Source: Apilactobacillus apinorum
Lineage (GTDB): Bacteria; Bacillota; Bacilli; Lactobacillales; Lactobacillaceae
DNA length: 64,000 bases
Reading direction: 5' to 3'
NCBI RefSeq assembly: GCF_001281175.1
Contig: NZ_KQ440396.1
Span: 584,256-648,255 of the forward strand
A model generated the notes under the pieces. That model saw nothing but the letters and a program-made list of their open reading frames with translations. It was not told the origin of the DNA and made no database searches. This document shows, piece after piece, positions 51,594 to 60,713 of the stretch (position 1 is the first letter of the stretch; each line of letters starts with the position of its first letter). Both the position numbers and the translations under genes were made by a program.

Positions 51594-52970
51594 TTGGCAG
51601 AAGAAAAGCAAGAAAAGAAACTAGAACGTAAATTAAGTTCTAGACAAATGCAAATGATTGCATTGGGTGGAACTATTGGTGTTGGTCTATTTATGGGTGC
51701 GAAGTCAACCATTGAATGGACTGGACCTTCAGTCCTACTTGCATATGCAATCGCAGGTATCTTCCTATACTTAATCATGAGAGCATTAGGGGAAATGCTA
51801 TATGATAATCCAATTAGTGGATCCTTCTCTCACTTTGCCGCTGAATACATGCATCCCGTTTTCGGATATTTAACTGCTTGGTCAAATATCTTCCAATGGG
51901 TTGTTGTTGGGATTTCTGAAATGATTGCAATTGGTACTTATATGCAATTCTGGTGGCCTTCAATTCCATCATGGGTTCCTGGAATCATCGCGGTCGTTTT
52001 CTTATGTATCGCTAACTTGATTTCAGTTAGTGCCTTCGGTGAACTAGAATACTGGTTCGCATTGATCAAAGTTGTTACCATCATCGCAATGATTATTGTT
52101 GGTGCTGTGATTATCGTTTTAGGTTTCAATGGTGTTGGTCCTACTGGAATTTCTAACCTATGGAGCCACGGATTCTTCACTGGTGGTGTTAAAGGATTCT
52201 TCTTCGCACTATCAATCGTATTCGCTTCATACCAAGGAATCGAATTGATTGGTGTTACTGCTGGGGAAGCTGAAAATCCAAAACACACTCTAGTTAAAGC
52301 AATCCAAGACACTATTGGTCGTATCTTAATTTTCTACATCGGTTCAATCTTCGTAATGCTATCAATTTACCCATGGGATAAAATTGCTAACATCGGATCA
52401 CCTTTCGTAGAAACATTCTCACAAGTTGGTATTACAGCAGCTGCTTCAATTATCAACTTTGTTGTTTTAACTGCTGCGCTATCAGGTTCTAACTCAGCAA
52501 TCTACAGTTCAAGTAGGATGTCATACCTATTAGCACAACAAGGTCAACTACCAGATAGATACAACAAAATTAACCGTCATGGTGTTCCTTACATTTCAGT
52601 TATTTCAATCGCAACTGGAATTTTACTAGGTGTGATTCTAAACGTTATCCTACCTCTATTCTACAAGGGTGCAGATCAAGTATTCGTTTACGTTTACAGT
52701 TCTTCTGTTCTTCCTGGAATGGTGCCATGGTTCGTTATTATCATGTCAGAGCTTAAGTTTAGAAAGCAACATCCAGAAAAACTAGTTGGTCATCCATTTA
52801 CAATGCCTTTTGCACCATTTACCAACTACTTAACTTTACTAGTACTATTCGTTACTCTAGTATTTATGTTCTTCAACAACGATACTAGAATTCCATTACT
52901 TGTTGGAATTGTCTTCTTAGCAGTTATGACAGTTCTATACTTTGTAAGATTTAATAAAAAAGCTAAGTAA
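51594..52970 (+). CDS. APC/AAT-family amino-acid permease (paralogue)
   Basis: A 458-residue permease nearly collinear with the one at 49933-51303 (same IALGGTIGVGLFMGAKST start; many segments identical). The duplication is fairly old, because the leaders differ wholly: this one lacks a T-box and has an unclassified element. TTG at 51594 is preferred, with GGTGA 5 nt upstream; an ATG at 51582 has no ribosome site. Substrate unknown, perhaps shifted from that of the paralogue. Confidence 0.88.
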   Translation: MAEEKQEKKLERKLSSRQMQMIALGGTIGVGLFMGAKSTIEWTGPSVLLAYAIAGIFLYLIMRALGEMLYDNPISGSFSHFAAEYMHPVFGYLTAWSNIFQWVVVGISEMIAIGTYMQFWWPSIPSWVPGIIAVVFLCIANLISVSAFGELEYWFALIKVVTIIAMIIVGAVIIVLGFNGVGPTGISNLWSHGFFTGGVKGFFFALSIVFASYQGIELIGVTAGEAENPKHTLVKAIQDTIGRILIFYIGSIFVMLSIYPWDKIANIGSPFVETFSQVGITAAASIINFVVLTAALSGSNSAIYSSSRMSYLLAQQGQLPDRYNKINRHGVPYISVISIATGILLGVILNVILPLFYKGADQVFVYVYSSSVLPGMVPWFVIIMSELKFRKQHPEKLVGHPFTMPFAPFTNYLTLLVLFVTLVFMFFNNDTRIPLLVGIVFLAVMTVLYFVRFNKKAK

Positions 52971-52994
52971 TTAATAATTAAATTAAAAACTAAT

Positions 52995-53026
52995 TAGCCA
53001 CCCTGACTATCCAGGGTGGCTATTTT
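52995..53026 (+). terminator. Intrinsic terminator
   Basis: An 11-bp GC-rich stem (TAGCCACCCTG and complement) and TTTT after the second permease. Confidence 0.85.
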
Positions 53027-53152
53027 CATGTTAAAATGTCTGAGTGTGTTTTTTTTAGATAAAACGAATAAAGATAAAAAGGACTGTGGGAGGTCTTTTT
53101 ATCAACAAGACAATTCATTAATTGTTAATTATGGAAAGAGGTAATTATTATC

Positions 53153-54583
53153 ATGGGGAATTTATTCAAACGAATGAATCGTAAAGAAGACCCTAGCGTT
53201 TATGAAGAAAAAGACGCTAAAATGAAAAGAACTTTAACTACCAAGGATTTCTTGGCATTAGGTGTTGGAACTATCGTTTCAACCGCTATTTTTACACTTC
53301 CTGGAATCGTAGCAGCTAACTATGCTGGACCTGCTGTTACCATTTCATTCTTACTAGCAGCCATCGTTGCTGGTCTAGTTGCCCTATCATACGCTGAAAT
53401 GGCTTCAGCAATGCCATTTGCTGGTTCTGCTTATTCATGGATCAACGTCATTTTCGGTGAATTTTGGGGTTGGGTTGCCGGATGGGCGCTCCTAGCTGAA
53501 TACTTCATCGCGGTATCATTTGTGGCCGCTGGTTTATCAGCTAACTTCCGTGGATTAATTGAACCACTTGGTCTTAAACTACCAACTTACTTGTCTAATC
53601 CAGTCAGTGCTAAGGGTGGATTAGTTGATATCATCACTGTAATCGTCATCTTAATTGTGATGTTTTTAATCACTAGAGGTGACGAACAAACTTCAACTAT
53701 CGAAAACATCTTGGTAATTCTAAAAGTACTTGCTGTAATTGTTTTCGTTGTTGTTGGTGCAACTTCAATTCACTTTGCTAACTACGTACCATTTATTCCT
53801 GCACATACAGTCAATGCTGACGGAACAAGTTTTGGTGGTTTTAGTGGAGTTTATGCTGGTGTATCAGTCATCTTCCTCTCTTACATTGGATTTGACTCAA
53901 TCGCCGCTAATTCAGCTGAAGCAAAAGATCCACAAAAGACCATGCCACGCGGAATTATCGGTTCTCTAGCAATCGCCGTAACCCTATTCGTTGCTGTTTC
54001 ATTAGTACTAGTGGGAATGTTCAAATACACTAACTACGCTAATAACGCAGAACCTGTTGGTTGGGCATTACGTCAAGCTGGTCATCCATTCATTGCTTCA
54101 GGTGTCCAAATTGTCGCTGTTGTCGGTATGTTCACTGCTTTAATCGGAATGATGATGGCTGGTTCACGTCTAATCTACTCATTTGGTCGTGACGGTATGC
54201 TACCTAAGTTCTTAGGTAAGGTTGATAAAAAACGTAACCTCCCAATTAATGCAATTATTACTATGACTGCAATTTCTGTAGTCATCGGCGCTTTCCTAAC
54301 ATTTACATTCCTATCTCAATTAATTTCTGCTGGAACATTAATTGCTTTCATGTTTGTATCTGTTGGTATTTACCCATTACGTAAACGTGAAGGAAAAGAC
54401 ATCAATATGCCAGGGTTTAAAGAACCTTTCTACCCTGTTATGCCCGCTTTAGGTTTCATCGCTTCCCTACTAGTATTCTGGGGATTAGATAGCGAAGCTA
54501 AGCTATATGCTCTAGTATGGTTCGTTATCGGTATGGTAATCTACTTCGTTTATGGAATGAATCATCACAAACGTAATCAATAA
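53153..54583 (+). CDS. APC family amino-acid permease (CAT-like)
   Basis: A 476-residue twelve-segment permease of the same subgroup as 5106-6494, with GVGTIVSTAIFTLPG in segment one and GFDSIAANSAEAKDP in the middle. The usual GAVIGAG is GTIVSTA, which changes the backbone-binding loop and may alter substrate choice. GAGGT lies about 10 nt before the ATG. A 9-bp hairpin (GATAAAAAG/CTTTTTATC, about 53081-53111) lies in the leader without a T run. Terminator follows. Confidence 0.87.
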   Translation: MGNLFKRMNRKEDPSVYEEKDAKMKRTLTTKDFLALGVGTIVSTAIFTLPGIVAANYAGPAVTISFLLAAIVAGLVALSYAEMASAMPFAGSAYSWINVIFGEFWGWVAGWALLAEYFIAVSFVAAGLSANFRGLIEPLGLKLPTYLSNPVSAKGGLVDIITVIVILIVMFLITRGDEQTSTIENILVILKVLAVIVFVVVGATSIHFANYVPFIPAHTVNADGTSFGGFSGVYAGVSVIFLSYIGFDSIAANSAEAKDPQKTMPRGIIGSLAIAVTLFVAVSLVLVGMFKYTNYANNAEPVGWALRQAGHPFIASGVQIVAVVGMFTALIGMMMAGSRLIYSFGRDGMLPKFLGKVDKKRNLPINAIITMTAISVVIGAFLTFTFLSQLISAGTLIAFMFVSVGIYPLRKREGKDINMPGFKEPFYPVMPALGFIASLLVFWGLDSEAKLYALVWFVIGMVIYFVYGMNHHKRNQ

Positions 54584-54600
54584 CAATAAAAACGCAAAAT

Positions 54601-54630
54601 AAAAGAGGACTCGTTTGAGTCCTCTTTTTT
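54601..54630. terminator. Bidirectional intrinsic terminator
   Basis: Stem AAAGAGGACTC/GAGTCCTCTTT with a GTTT loop between convergent genes. Confidence 0.85.
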
Positions 54631-56143
54631 ATTTACGTTCGTATAAAGCAACTAAACCTTGACGATGACTACTGTAGTTATACCAATTCTTAGAAACAAG
54701 CTTGTAATGTTTCTTCAAGAACTTACGATCTTGTTTTGGTAATAGTTCATCTGAATAGTACTTAGTAACGACAAATTTGTATTTTAATGAATGTAAGTAC
54801 TTACGTTGATATTGTGCCATTGGCGCATATTGTAAGTTGTTTCGGATAAAGAAACGATCCTTACTGTAAGTACCAGTGTATGTGAATATTCCTAAGTCTA
54901 ATGCATGATAATTAAGAATTGATTTATCTTTAGAAGCATTAATTTTCTTAGTAAATGAAACTTCATACATTTGATGAGGTTTAGCAACAAACATACTACT
55001 ACGGTAGTTATGGTTAGTCGCAAAAATCCCTAGTAGTGCTAAACCAGACAACGTCCAAATCAAGTACTTCTTATCTGCGATGTAGCGATCAATCAATAAT
55101 CCTAATACGAATAAGTAGAAGATGATGAATGGTTCACAGGCGAATAAGTAATATGAGAAACTAGCGCCACCAGCTTCGTATGTTAGCACGATATCTAAGA
55201 ATACGATAAAAGATAGTAGTGCCTTGTTGCCACCATGAACTTCAACTGATTCCATGTATCTTACGACTGAGTAAATGAATAGCCCAATCATAATGTAATA
55301 TACGGTTCTAATTAGAATTAAGTGGTGGTGGAAACCAAAGGTTGGATACATAACCTTAAAAAGCGTGTATGAGAGCGTTGCGTCTTGAACATGGTAATGA
55401 GTCAAGTTCAAGTAGAAGTACGCGTAAAACATCGCTTTTAGGGCTCCTGTGGCTAAGTACAATACAAGGATTGGGATTGTAACCACCAAGAACCCAATTA
55501 AAGCATCCAAAATGATGATAAATAATTGCTTGAAACGTTTAGTAATTAAACATGCGATGCCGACAAAGACAAAGAATATGACCCATGGAATAATTAATGA
55601 ATACTTAATCCAGAATAAAATGGCCACAAACGAACCGTTTACTATGTAGTAACGACGTGGCATATCAAACCAATTGTATTTGATACATGAATAAATCAAA
55701 ATAAAGACAAATGTCATGGCGTATTCTTCTGGTAGATCACCATAGAAGAAGATACGGCTACTGAATGCTAGCGGAATGAATAAAAAGCTACATAGCATTG
55801 CAGTACGACGACTTAGTTTAAATGATAGAATTCGATTAATGTATGCGATGTCTAAGAATAACAACAATGATTCAATGATATAAATAAACGTAAATGAACG
55901 ATATGAGAAAACGGCATTCACTGAATGAATTAAATAAATAAGTGGACCACGATTATCAAATAGATCCTTATATGGCATTAATCCATGTAAAAGCCCTTTT
56001 CCGACTGTATACATTGTATTTGCGTCTAATGAACGGTTAAATTCATAAAAAGGTGACGCAGTTGTTAAAAAGAACATACAAACAAAACTAATCACCAACA
56101 TAAAAATGTTTTGCGGTGTTAGTCTTTGCTTAATTTTTTGCAT
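54629..56143 (-). CDS. GT-C-like polytopic membrane protein
   Basis: A 504-residue membrane protein with about eleven segments and a C-terminal soluble tail. Near the N terminus SLDANTMYTVGKGLLHGLMPYKDLFDNRGP carries the acidic residues expected in the first outer loop of lipid-phosphosugar-dependent (GT-C, family 39-like) glycosyltransferases. It probably adds sugars to wall polymers or proteins; the acceptor is unknown. It is of the same general type as the protein at 1224-2948 but not obviously homologous. Monocistronic. Confidence 0.7.
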   Translation of the reverse strand: MQKIKQRLTPQNIFMLVISFVCMFFLTTASPFYEFNRSLDANTMYTVGKGLLHGLMPYKDLFDNRGPLIYLIHSVNAVFSYRSFTFIYIIESLLLFLDIAYINRILSFKLSRRTAMLCSFLFIPLAFSSRIFFYGDLPEEYAMTFVFILIYSCIKYNWFDMPRRYYIVNGSFVAILFWIKYSLIIPWVIFFVFVGIACLITKRFKQLFIIILDALIGFLVVTIPILVLYLATGALKAMFYAYFYLNLTHYHVQDATLSYTLFKVMYPTFGFHHHLILIRTVYYIMIGLFIYSVVRYMESVEVHGGNKALLSFIVFLDIVLTYEAGGASFSYYLFACEPFIIFYLFVLGLLIDRYIADKKYLIWTLSGLALLGIFATNHNYRSSMFVAKPHQMYEVSFTKKINASKDKSILNYHALDLGIFTYTGTYSKDRFFIRNNLQYAPMAQYQRKYLHSLKYKFVVTKYYSDELLPKQDRKFLKKHYKLVSKNWYNYSSHRQGLVALYERK

Positions 56144-56195
56144 TTTCTCACCTCAAGAAATAATAATAATCTTTTAATCTACATTAGGCAATAAA

Positions 56196-56226
56196 AAAAT
56201 TCCCTAACAATATGTCAGGGAATTTT
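56196..56226 (-). terminator. Intrinsic terminator of nox
   Basis: Stem AAAATTCCCT/AGGGAATTTT extended by ACA/TGT, with a T run on the minus strand. Confidence 0.8.
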
Positions 56227-56236
56227 AATTATTTTA

Positions 56237-57574
56237 CTACTTTTCTTCTTGAGCTTGAGCAGATTGACCTAAGATGTTTAAGTAGTGGAATGGACGGTCA
56301 AAGTTTGGTTGGAATAACATATCAACCATTGCTAAGTCGTCAATTGTGTTTGCGTTTTGAATTAATACTGAAAGTGTGTTTGCTGATTGAGAAATATCGT
56401 ATTTACTCATTAATGATCCACCTAAGATACGACGAGTTTCTGGGTCGTAAACTAGTTCCATCATAACTTTTTCAGTTGTTGGCATGAATTCTGGACGGTA
56501 GTTATCTTCAACAACTACTGAGTGAGCCTTCATTCCTTTTCTTTCAGCCATTCCAACAGTCATCCCTGTTGATACAATTGCGTAATCGTATAATTGTAAA
56601 CCAGATGATGATTGAGTTCCCATGTACTTAGTTGTTGGTTTAACAATGTTTTTACCAACCAAGATACCTTGACGAACAGCGTTAGTTGCTAATGGAATGT
56701 ATTCATTAGTACGACTTGGGTTGTAGTGAACAGCAGCACTATCACCTGCAGCATAAATATCCGGGTTTGAAGTTTGCATGTATTCGTTAGTGATGATGGC
56801 ACCGTAGTCAGTCATGTCAACTTTACCAGCTAATAATTCACTGTTTGGTTGGAAACCAACACATAAAATAGCCATATCAGCTTTGATGTCATGGTCACTA
56901 GTTGATAGAGTTAATTCGTCGTCACCTGAGAATTTATCAACACGAACACCTAATTCTAGTTTTACGTTGTGATCAGTGTATAGTTCTTCAATTTTGTCAG
57001 TAAACTTCTTGTCGAAGTATTTTGATAAAACATGGTCATCACTGTTGATTAAAGTAGTTTCGTGACCGTGGTTTGAGAATGCTTCAGCTAATTCAGCACC
57101 AATGTATCCACCACCGACAACGGCAATACGTTTGTGGTCCTTAGCTTTTTCAAATAAGATTTGAGCATCGTGCCAGTTCTTACAGAAGAAGACGTTCTTG
57201 TTGTCGCGACCTTCAATTGGAGGAAGAACAGGACGTGAACCAGTAGTCATAACTAACTTGTCGTATGAGTCTGAGAATACGTCGTGTGAATCTAAGTCTT
57301 CTACTTCAATGGTCTTGTTGTCAGTGTCGATTGATTTAACACTGTGTAACATCTTAACGTTAGCACCTAAGTCAGATAGTTCTTTAGGGTTTGAGTAGAA
57401 TAATCCTTGAGGATCCTTAACTTTCCCATCTAGGTATAATGCAATTCCACATGATAGGAATGAAATGTTGTCATTTCTTTCGTATACAGTAACTTCTGCA
57501 TCTGGGTTTTCTTTTAAAATTTGTTTTACGGCGAATGTGCCGGCATGTGTACATCCAATAACAATAACTTTCAT
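56237..57574 (-). CDS. nox: NADH oxidase (water-forming)
   Basis: A 445-residue flavoprotein of the NADH oxidase/CoA-disulfide reductase family. FAD motif at residues 1-10 (MKVIVIGCTH), redox-active Cys42 in ISFLSCGIALY, NADH motif VVGGGYIGAELAEA at about 150, and the second FAD motif DIYAAGDSAAV. It reduces O2 to water with NADH, regenerating NAD+, which supports growth of heterofermenters in air. ATG at 57574 with AGAAGG 8 nt upstream. A Rex-like box overlaps its promoter. Confidence 0.9.
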   Translation of the reverse strand: MKVIVIGCTHAGTFAVKQILKENPDAEVTVYERNDNISFLSCGIALYLDGKVKDPQGLFYSNPKELSDLGANVKMLHSVKSIDTDNKTIEVEDLDSHDVFSDSYDKLVMTTGSRPVLPPIEGRDNKNVFFCKNWHDAQILFEKAKDHKRIAVVGGGYIGAELAEAFSNHGHETTLINSDDHVLSKYFDKKFTDKIEELYTDHNVKLELGVRVDKFSGDDELTLSTSDHDIKADMAILCVGFQPNSELLAGKVDMTDYGAIITNEYMQTSNPDIYAAGDSAAVHYNPSRTNEYIPLATNAVRQGILVGKNIVKPTTKYMGTQSSSGLQLYDYAIVSTGMTVGMAERKGMKAHSVVVEDNYRPEFMPTTEKVMMELVYDPETRRILGGSLMSKYDISQSANTLSVLIQNANTIDDLAMVDMLFQPNFDRPFHYLNILGQSAQAQEEK

Positions 57575-57628
57575 ATTGTATACCTTCTTATCTTTATAAT
57601 TCGTGTTTGTTTTATATTTACAAGTCTT

Positions 57629-57657
57629 ATTATATGCATTGTGAATAGAAACACAAT
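57629..57657 (-). promoter_or_regulatory. nox promoter with Rex-like box
   Basis: Minus strand TTGTGTTTCTATTCACAA (57639-57656) fits the Rex pattern TTGTG-N8-CACAA exactly, and overlaps the -35 and spacer; TATAAT is at 57629-57634, about 55 nt before the start codon. Rex releases DNA at high NADH, which would induce nox. Confidence 0.65.
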
Positions 57658-57761
57658 ACTTTTGTTTCACTTTAAGATAAATTTAATATTTTGTCTTTAT
57701 CATTGGTATCATGGGCTTGTTGGGCTTTGTTCACTAAATCACGTAATTGATATTTGAGACT

Positions 57762-57788
57762 AAAAAAGAGCGCTAATGCGCCCTTTTT
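57762..57788 (-). terminator. Intrinsic terminator
   Basis: GCGC stem with A/T flanks directly after the CPBP gene. Confidence 0.75.
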
Positions 57789-58596
57789 AGTAGAACCAAT
57801 CTTGTTTTCCAAGACGACGGTTATATTTAATTAGTGTGATGTATGCTACCAGTAATCCAATAATGAAAATCAAAACACTGGTCAAATCAATGTCGTTATA
57901 TCCAGCAACATTGAAGTAAATTGAATGCATTGAGAAAACTAATGCTGTGTAATCCATGATTGCATGAGCAGTAATTGGTACCCAAATATTTTTAGTAACG
58001 TAATACATTGCGGCTAAAATAAAACCAATTCCCATCGCATAGATAATTTGGTTAGTGGTATCCCAGAATGGTTGAGCACCGTAATTCAAGGCGTGCAGAC
58101 CACCAAAGCAAACACTAGACCAGATAACGCTCTTCATAACAGTGTTCTTTTTAAAAGCCTTTAACATGGCGCCAAAAATAATTCCACGCATGGCGGTTTC
58201 TTCAAACATCCCTATAAACAAAGCTTCTAATAAGGCCATGAAGAAAGTTAGGAATAGATTTAATCCATTCATATGATGTAAAATTCCATTCCAAACAATG
58301 TCATCACTGGAAATGGTAACGTTTGTTAGAGCAATTAATAGTATCAACCAACCGACAGTGAATAAACTTTTCCATCCGTGTTTAGATTGAAAAATTTTAA
58401 TATTCCAACTACGTTTTGCAATGGTCACCATAAAAATGACTCCTAATAAACGTATTACTCCGGGATCCATTTGACCTAATAACTTGTGATTAGCGTAAAT
58501 ATTGAAATTAAATGCACCAAATTCAGCAATCGTTAAGAATACAAACATGATTAAAATTGTAAGAAACGATATTACCCACATTCTCTTTAAAGACAT
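57787..58596 (-). CDS. CPBP family intramembrane protease
   Basis: A 269-residue protein with about seven or eight membrane segments. The CAAX/Abi motifs are present: Glu132-Glu133 and Arg137 in FEETAMRG, His168 in FGGLHALNYG, and a second His in THAIMDY. Bacterial members act as prenyl-protease-like enzymes and are linked to bacteriocin self-immunity; here no bacteriocin gene was found. Monocistronic. Confidence 0.88.
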   Translation of the reverse strand: MSLKRMWVISFLTILIMFVFLTIAEFGAFNFNIYANHKLLGQMDPGVIRLLGVIFMVTIAKRSWNIKIFQSKHGWKSLFTVGWLILLIALTNVTISSDDIVWNGILHHMNGLNLFLTFFMALLEALFIGMFEETAMRGIIFGAMLKAFKKNTVMKSVIWSSVCFGGLHALNYGAQPFWDTTNQIIYAMGIGFILAAMYYVTKNIWVPITAHAIMDYTALVFSMHSIYFNVAGYNDIDLTSVLIFIIGLLVAYITLIKYNRRLGKQDWFY

Positions 58597-58634
58597 ACTC
58601 CCACCTCGTTTTAATTTATTAGGTTCATTATAAC

Positions 58635-58668
58635 AAAAAAGAGCTACCGTGAATGATAACTCTTTTTT
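58635..58668 (-). terminator. Intrinsic terminator of oppA-like gene
   Basis: Stem AAAAAGAG..TATC with partners and a T run on the minus strand. Confidence 0.75.
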
Positions 58669-58672
58669 AACC

Positions 58673-60307
58673 CTATTTTACATATGCGCGAGTGTAGTTC
58701 CATTGTGGACCAGCACTGTTATGAATAATATCCTTGATGCTACTTCTTTGTAGGTAGTATGCGTGCACTTGGTAAAGTGGTGAAATACCTTGATCATTAT
58801 TTAGTTCATTGCTTGCAGCTAATAAGTCTTGCCAACGCTTTTCAGCATTGTTTGCATCAACATTCTCAGCCTTGTTGATTAATTGGTTGTACTTAGTTCC
58901 ATCATATTTACCGAAGTTATATGGTGTATTCTTTTGTGGGATTTGTAAGAAAGTAATTGGATCTTTGAAATCCCCACCCCAAGTTGATAATGCGATGTCA
59001 AAGTTACCATTTTGCGTATTAGTACTTACAATCTTACCTGGCAAGTTACTTAGATTTAGCGTGAAACCAGGAAGAATTGATTCTAATTGTGACTTCAAGA
59101 ACTGAGTAGCCACAGGTGTGTTAGCATCTTCGTTTTGTGCCAATAGAGTTAGACTAATTTTCTTTAAGCCTAATTCTTTTAATCCTTTTTCAAAGTATTG
59201 CTTAGCTAACTTCTTGTTGTATTGTAGGGCATTGTCTTGACCTTGTTGACTAGCGAAATCTTTACCAGTCTTAGGATCATTTGCTAAACCAAATGGCACG
59301 AAACCGGTAATATTTTTAGTCTTAAAGCCTAATAGGTTTTGACTTAGTTGGTCTCTATCGATGGCTAATGAGATCGCCTTTCGAATGTTTAGGTTGTTGA
59401 TAATACGACGGTTAGCGGCGTTTGGATCATTAAAGTTGTAACGCAAGAATGTAGTCATTGCGTATGAGTAATCTTTCATGTCCTTATTATCTTTGTAATT
59501 CTTTAATTGTTCAGTAGATAATGCTGTCACGTCAATTTTACCTTGGTTGTATAGGTTCAAACTAGTAGTTGGGTTTGCCACAACAGTGTAGTTAACACGG
59601 TTTAACTTAACTTCTTTAGCATCCCAGTAATCTTTATTTTTTAAGTATGACCACTTATCGTTGGTACCGTTCCATCCTTCAATTTTGAATGGACCTGAGT
59701 ATACCATGTACTTAGCGTTAGTTCCGTACTTATCACCGTACTTCTTAACAGTGGCTTCGTCTTGTGGTCCAAATAATGGATAAGCCATTAAAGTCTTGAA
59801 GTAAGCAATAGGCTTAGTTAAATGAATTCTAATGGTACGACTGTTAACAGCCTCGATACCTAATTTGTCTGGACTCATCTTACCTAAGTTAATGGCTTCT
59901 CCATTAACAACACTATTGAATAAGTATGAGTATTGAGCCTTGGTACTTGGATCAACAGTACGACGCCATGAGTAAACGAAATCTTGAGCAGTAATCGTCT
60001 TACCGTTACTCCATTTAGCATCACGTAAATGGAAAGTCCAAGTCTTACCGTCTTTGCTGGTGGTTGCTTTGTCAGCTAAATCTAAACCAGGTTTTCCGTG
60101 TTCACCTAACTTGTAAAAACTACTAAATGCGTTCCCAGTAGATCCATATCCTCCCGATTTTGAAATATCAACTGTATCTAATTGGGAAGTTGCTGCTAAG
60201 TTTAGTGTTTGTGTCTTAGCATCGTTGTTGGCAGTATTATTACCACATGCCGCTAAGGTAATCCCCACTAATACTGTCAATGCTGATGTTGCAAGTAATT
60301 TCTTCAT
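58673..60307 (-). CDS. Oligopeptide-binding lipoprotein (OppA-like)
   Basis: A 544-residue solute-binding protein, class SBP_bac_5. Lipoprotein signal with lipobox LAAC, Cys21. Typical segments are TFHLRDAKWSNGKTITAQDFVYSWRR and the closing YYLQRSSIKDI. It binds peptides outside the membrane for an Opp-type importer. No oppBCDF genes are adjacent, so it is an orphan receptor sharing a transporter encoded elsewhere. AGGAG lies 7 nt before the ATG. An elaborate leader with a terminator lies upstream. Confidence 0.9.
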   Translation of the reverse strand: MKKLLATSALTVLVGITLAACGNNTANNDAKTQTLNLAATSQLDTVDISKSGGYGSTGNAFSSFYKLGEHGKPGLDLADKATTSKDGKTWTFHLRDAKWSNGKTITAQDFVYSWRRTVDPSTKAQYSYLFNSVVNGEAINLGKMSPDKLGIEAVNSRTIRIHLTKPIAYFKTLMAYPLFGPQDEATVKKYGDKYGTNAKYMVYSGPFKIEGWNGTNDKWSYLKNKDYWDAKEVKLNRVNYTVVANPTTSLNLYNQGKIDVTALSTEQLKNYKDNKDMKDYSYAMTTFLRYNFNDPNAANRRIINNLNIRKAISLAIDRDQLSQNLLGFKTKNITGFVPFGLANDPKTGKDFASQQGQDNALQYNKKLAKQYFEKGLKELGLKKISLTLLAQNEDANTPVATQFLKSQLESILPGFTLNLSNLPGKIVSTNTQNGNFDIALSTWGGDFKDPITFLQIPQKNTPYNFGKYDGTKYNQLINKAENVDANNAEKRWQDLLAASNELNNDQGISPLYQVHAYYLQRSSIKDIIHNSAGPQWNYTRAYVK

Positions 60308-60340
60308 ATCCTCACTCCTAAAAATTTTTTCAACCAAAAG

Positions 60341-60392
60341 AAAAAGACCACTGTTCAAGATTAACTAAAAAGTTAGCCTCAAACAGTGGTCT
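60341..60392 (-). terminator. Attenuator terminator before oppA-like gene
   Basis: Outer stem AGACCACTGTT/AACAGTGGTCT (11 bp) with inner stem TAACT/AGTTA, then five T on the minus strand. It lies about 35 nt before the start codon. Confidence 0.8.
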
Positions 60393-60398
60393 CTTATT

Positions 60399-60489
60399 CG
60401 TATGATTCAATTATTATTAATTTCTGTCAAACTATCTCGAATCATACGTTTAAAAAGGTTACCACATTTGTGCTAACGATAGTTTGACA
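60399..60489 (-). promoter_or_regulatory. Pseudoknot-like leader of oppA-like gene
   Basis: On the minus strand in order: A1 GATAGTTTGACA partner TGTCAAACTATC (60478-60489), B1 CGTATGATTC (60439-60448), A2 GATAGTTTGACA (60425-60436), B2 GAATCATACG (60399-60408). A1:A2 is a perfect 12-bp pair and B1:B2 a perfect 10-bp pair, interleaved A1-B1-A2-B2. That is the order of an H-type pseudoknot, or of two alternative folds, directly before a terminator. No known class recognised. Confidence 0.6.
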
Positions 60490-60559
60490 ACAACATGAAA
60501 TTAAAATTACGTTATTCAAATGGATAACCTTCTTTCTTCGTATTGGATTGAATAATGTA

Positions 60560-60588
60560 AATATACTATCAAAAATATTAGAAGTCAA
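60560..60588 (-). promoter_or_regulatory. Promoter of oppA-like gene
   Basis: Minus strand TTGACT (60583-60588), 17 nt, TATATT (60560-60565). Start near 60553, so the leader is about 245 nt. Confidence 0.65.
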
Positions 60589-60624
60589 TTAAAACGTTCA
60601 TTATTTTTTAATAATAAACAAACA

Positions 60625-60676
60625 CAATTAGAAAAATATCTTTCTAATTGCCCTTATGACACATTTAATATATGAT
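60625..60676 (+). promoter_or_regulatory. Promoter and palindrome before 117-aa protein
   Basis: TTGCCC (60648-60653), 17 nt, TATGAT (60671-60676). The palindrome CAATTAGAAA-N6-TTTCTAATTG (60625-60650) overlaps the -35, suggesting an operator or hairpin. Confidence 0.5.
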
Positions 60677-60713
60677 TAAAAACAGATGGAATTTATATGA
60701 AGGGATTATAATT

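Noticed and set aside
53142..53195. Short frame MERGNYYHG overlapping the permease start
   Set aside because: No ribosome site; the GAGGT inside it serves the permease ATG.
60425..60510. Mini-frames MLLSNYR and MIRDSLTEINNN in the oppA leader
   Set aside because: No ribosome sites; explained by the repeats that form the RNA stems.
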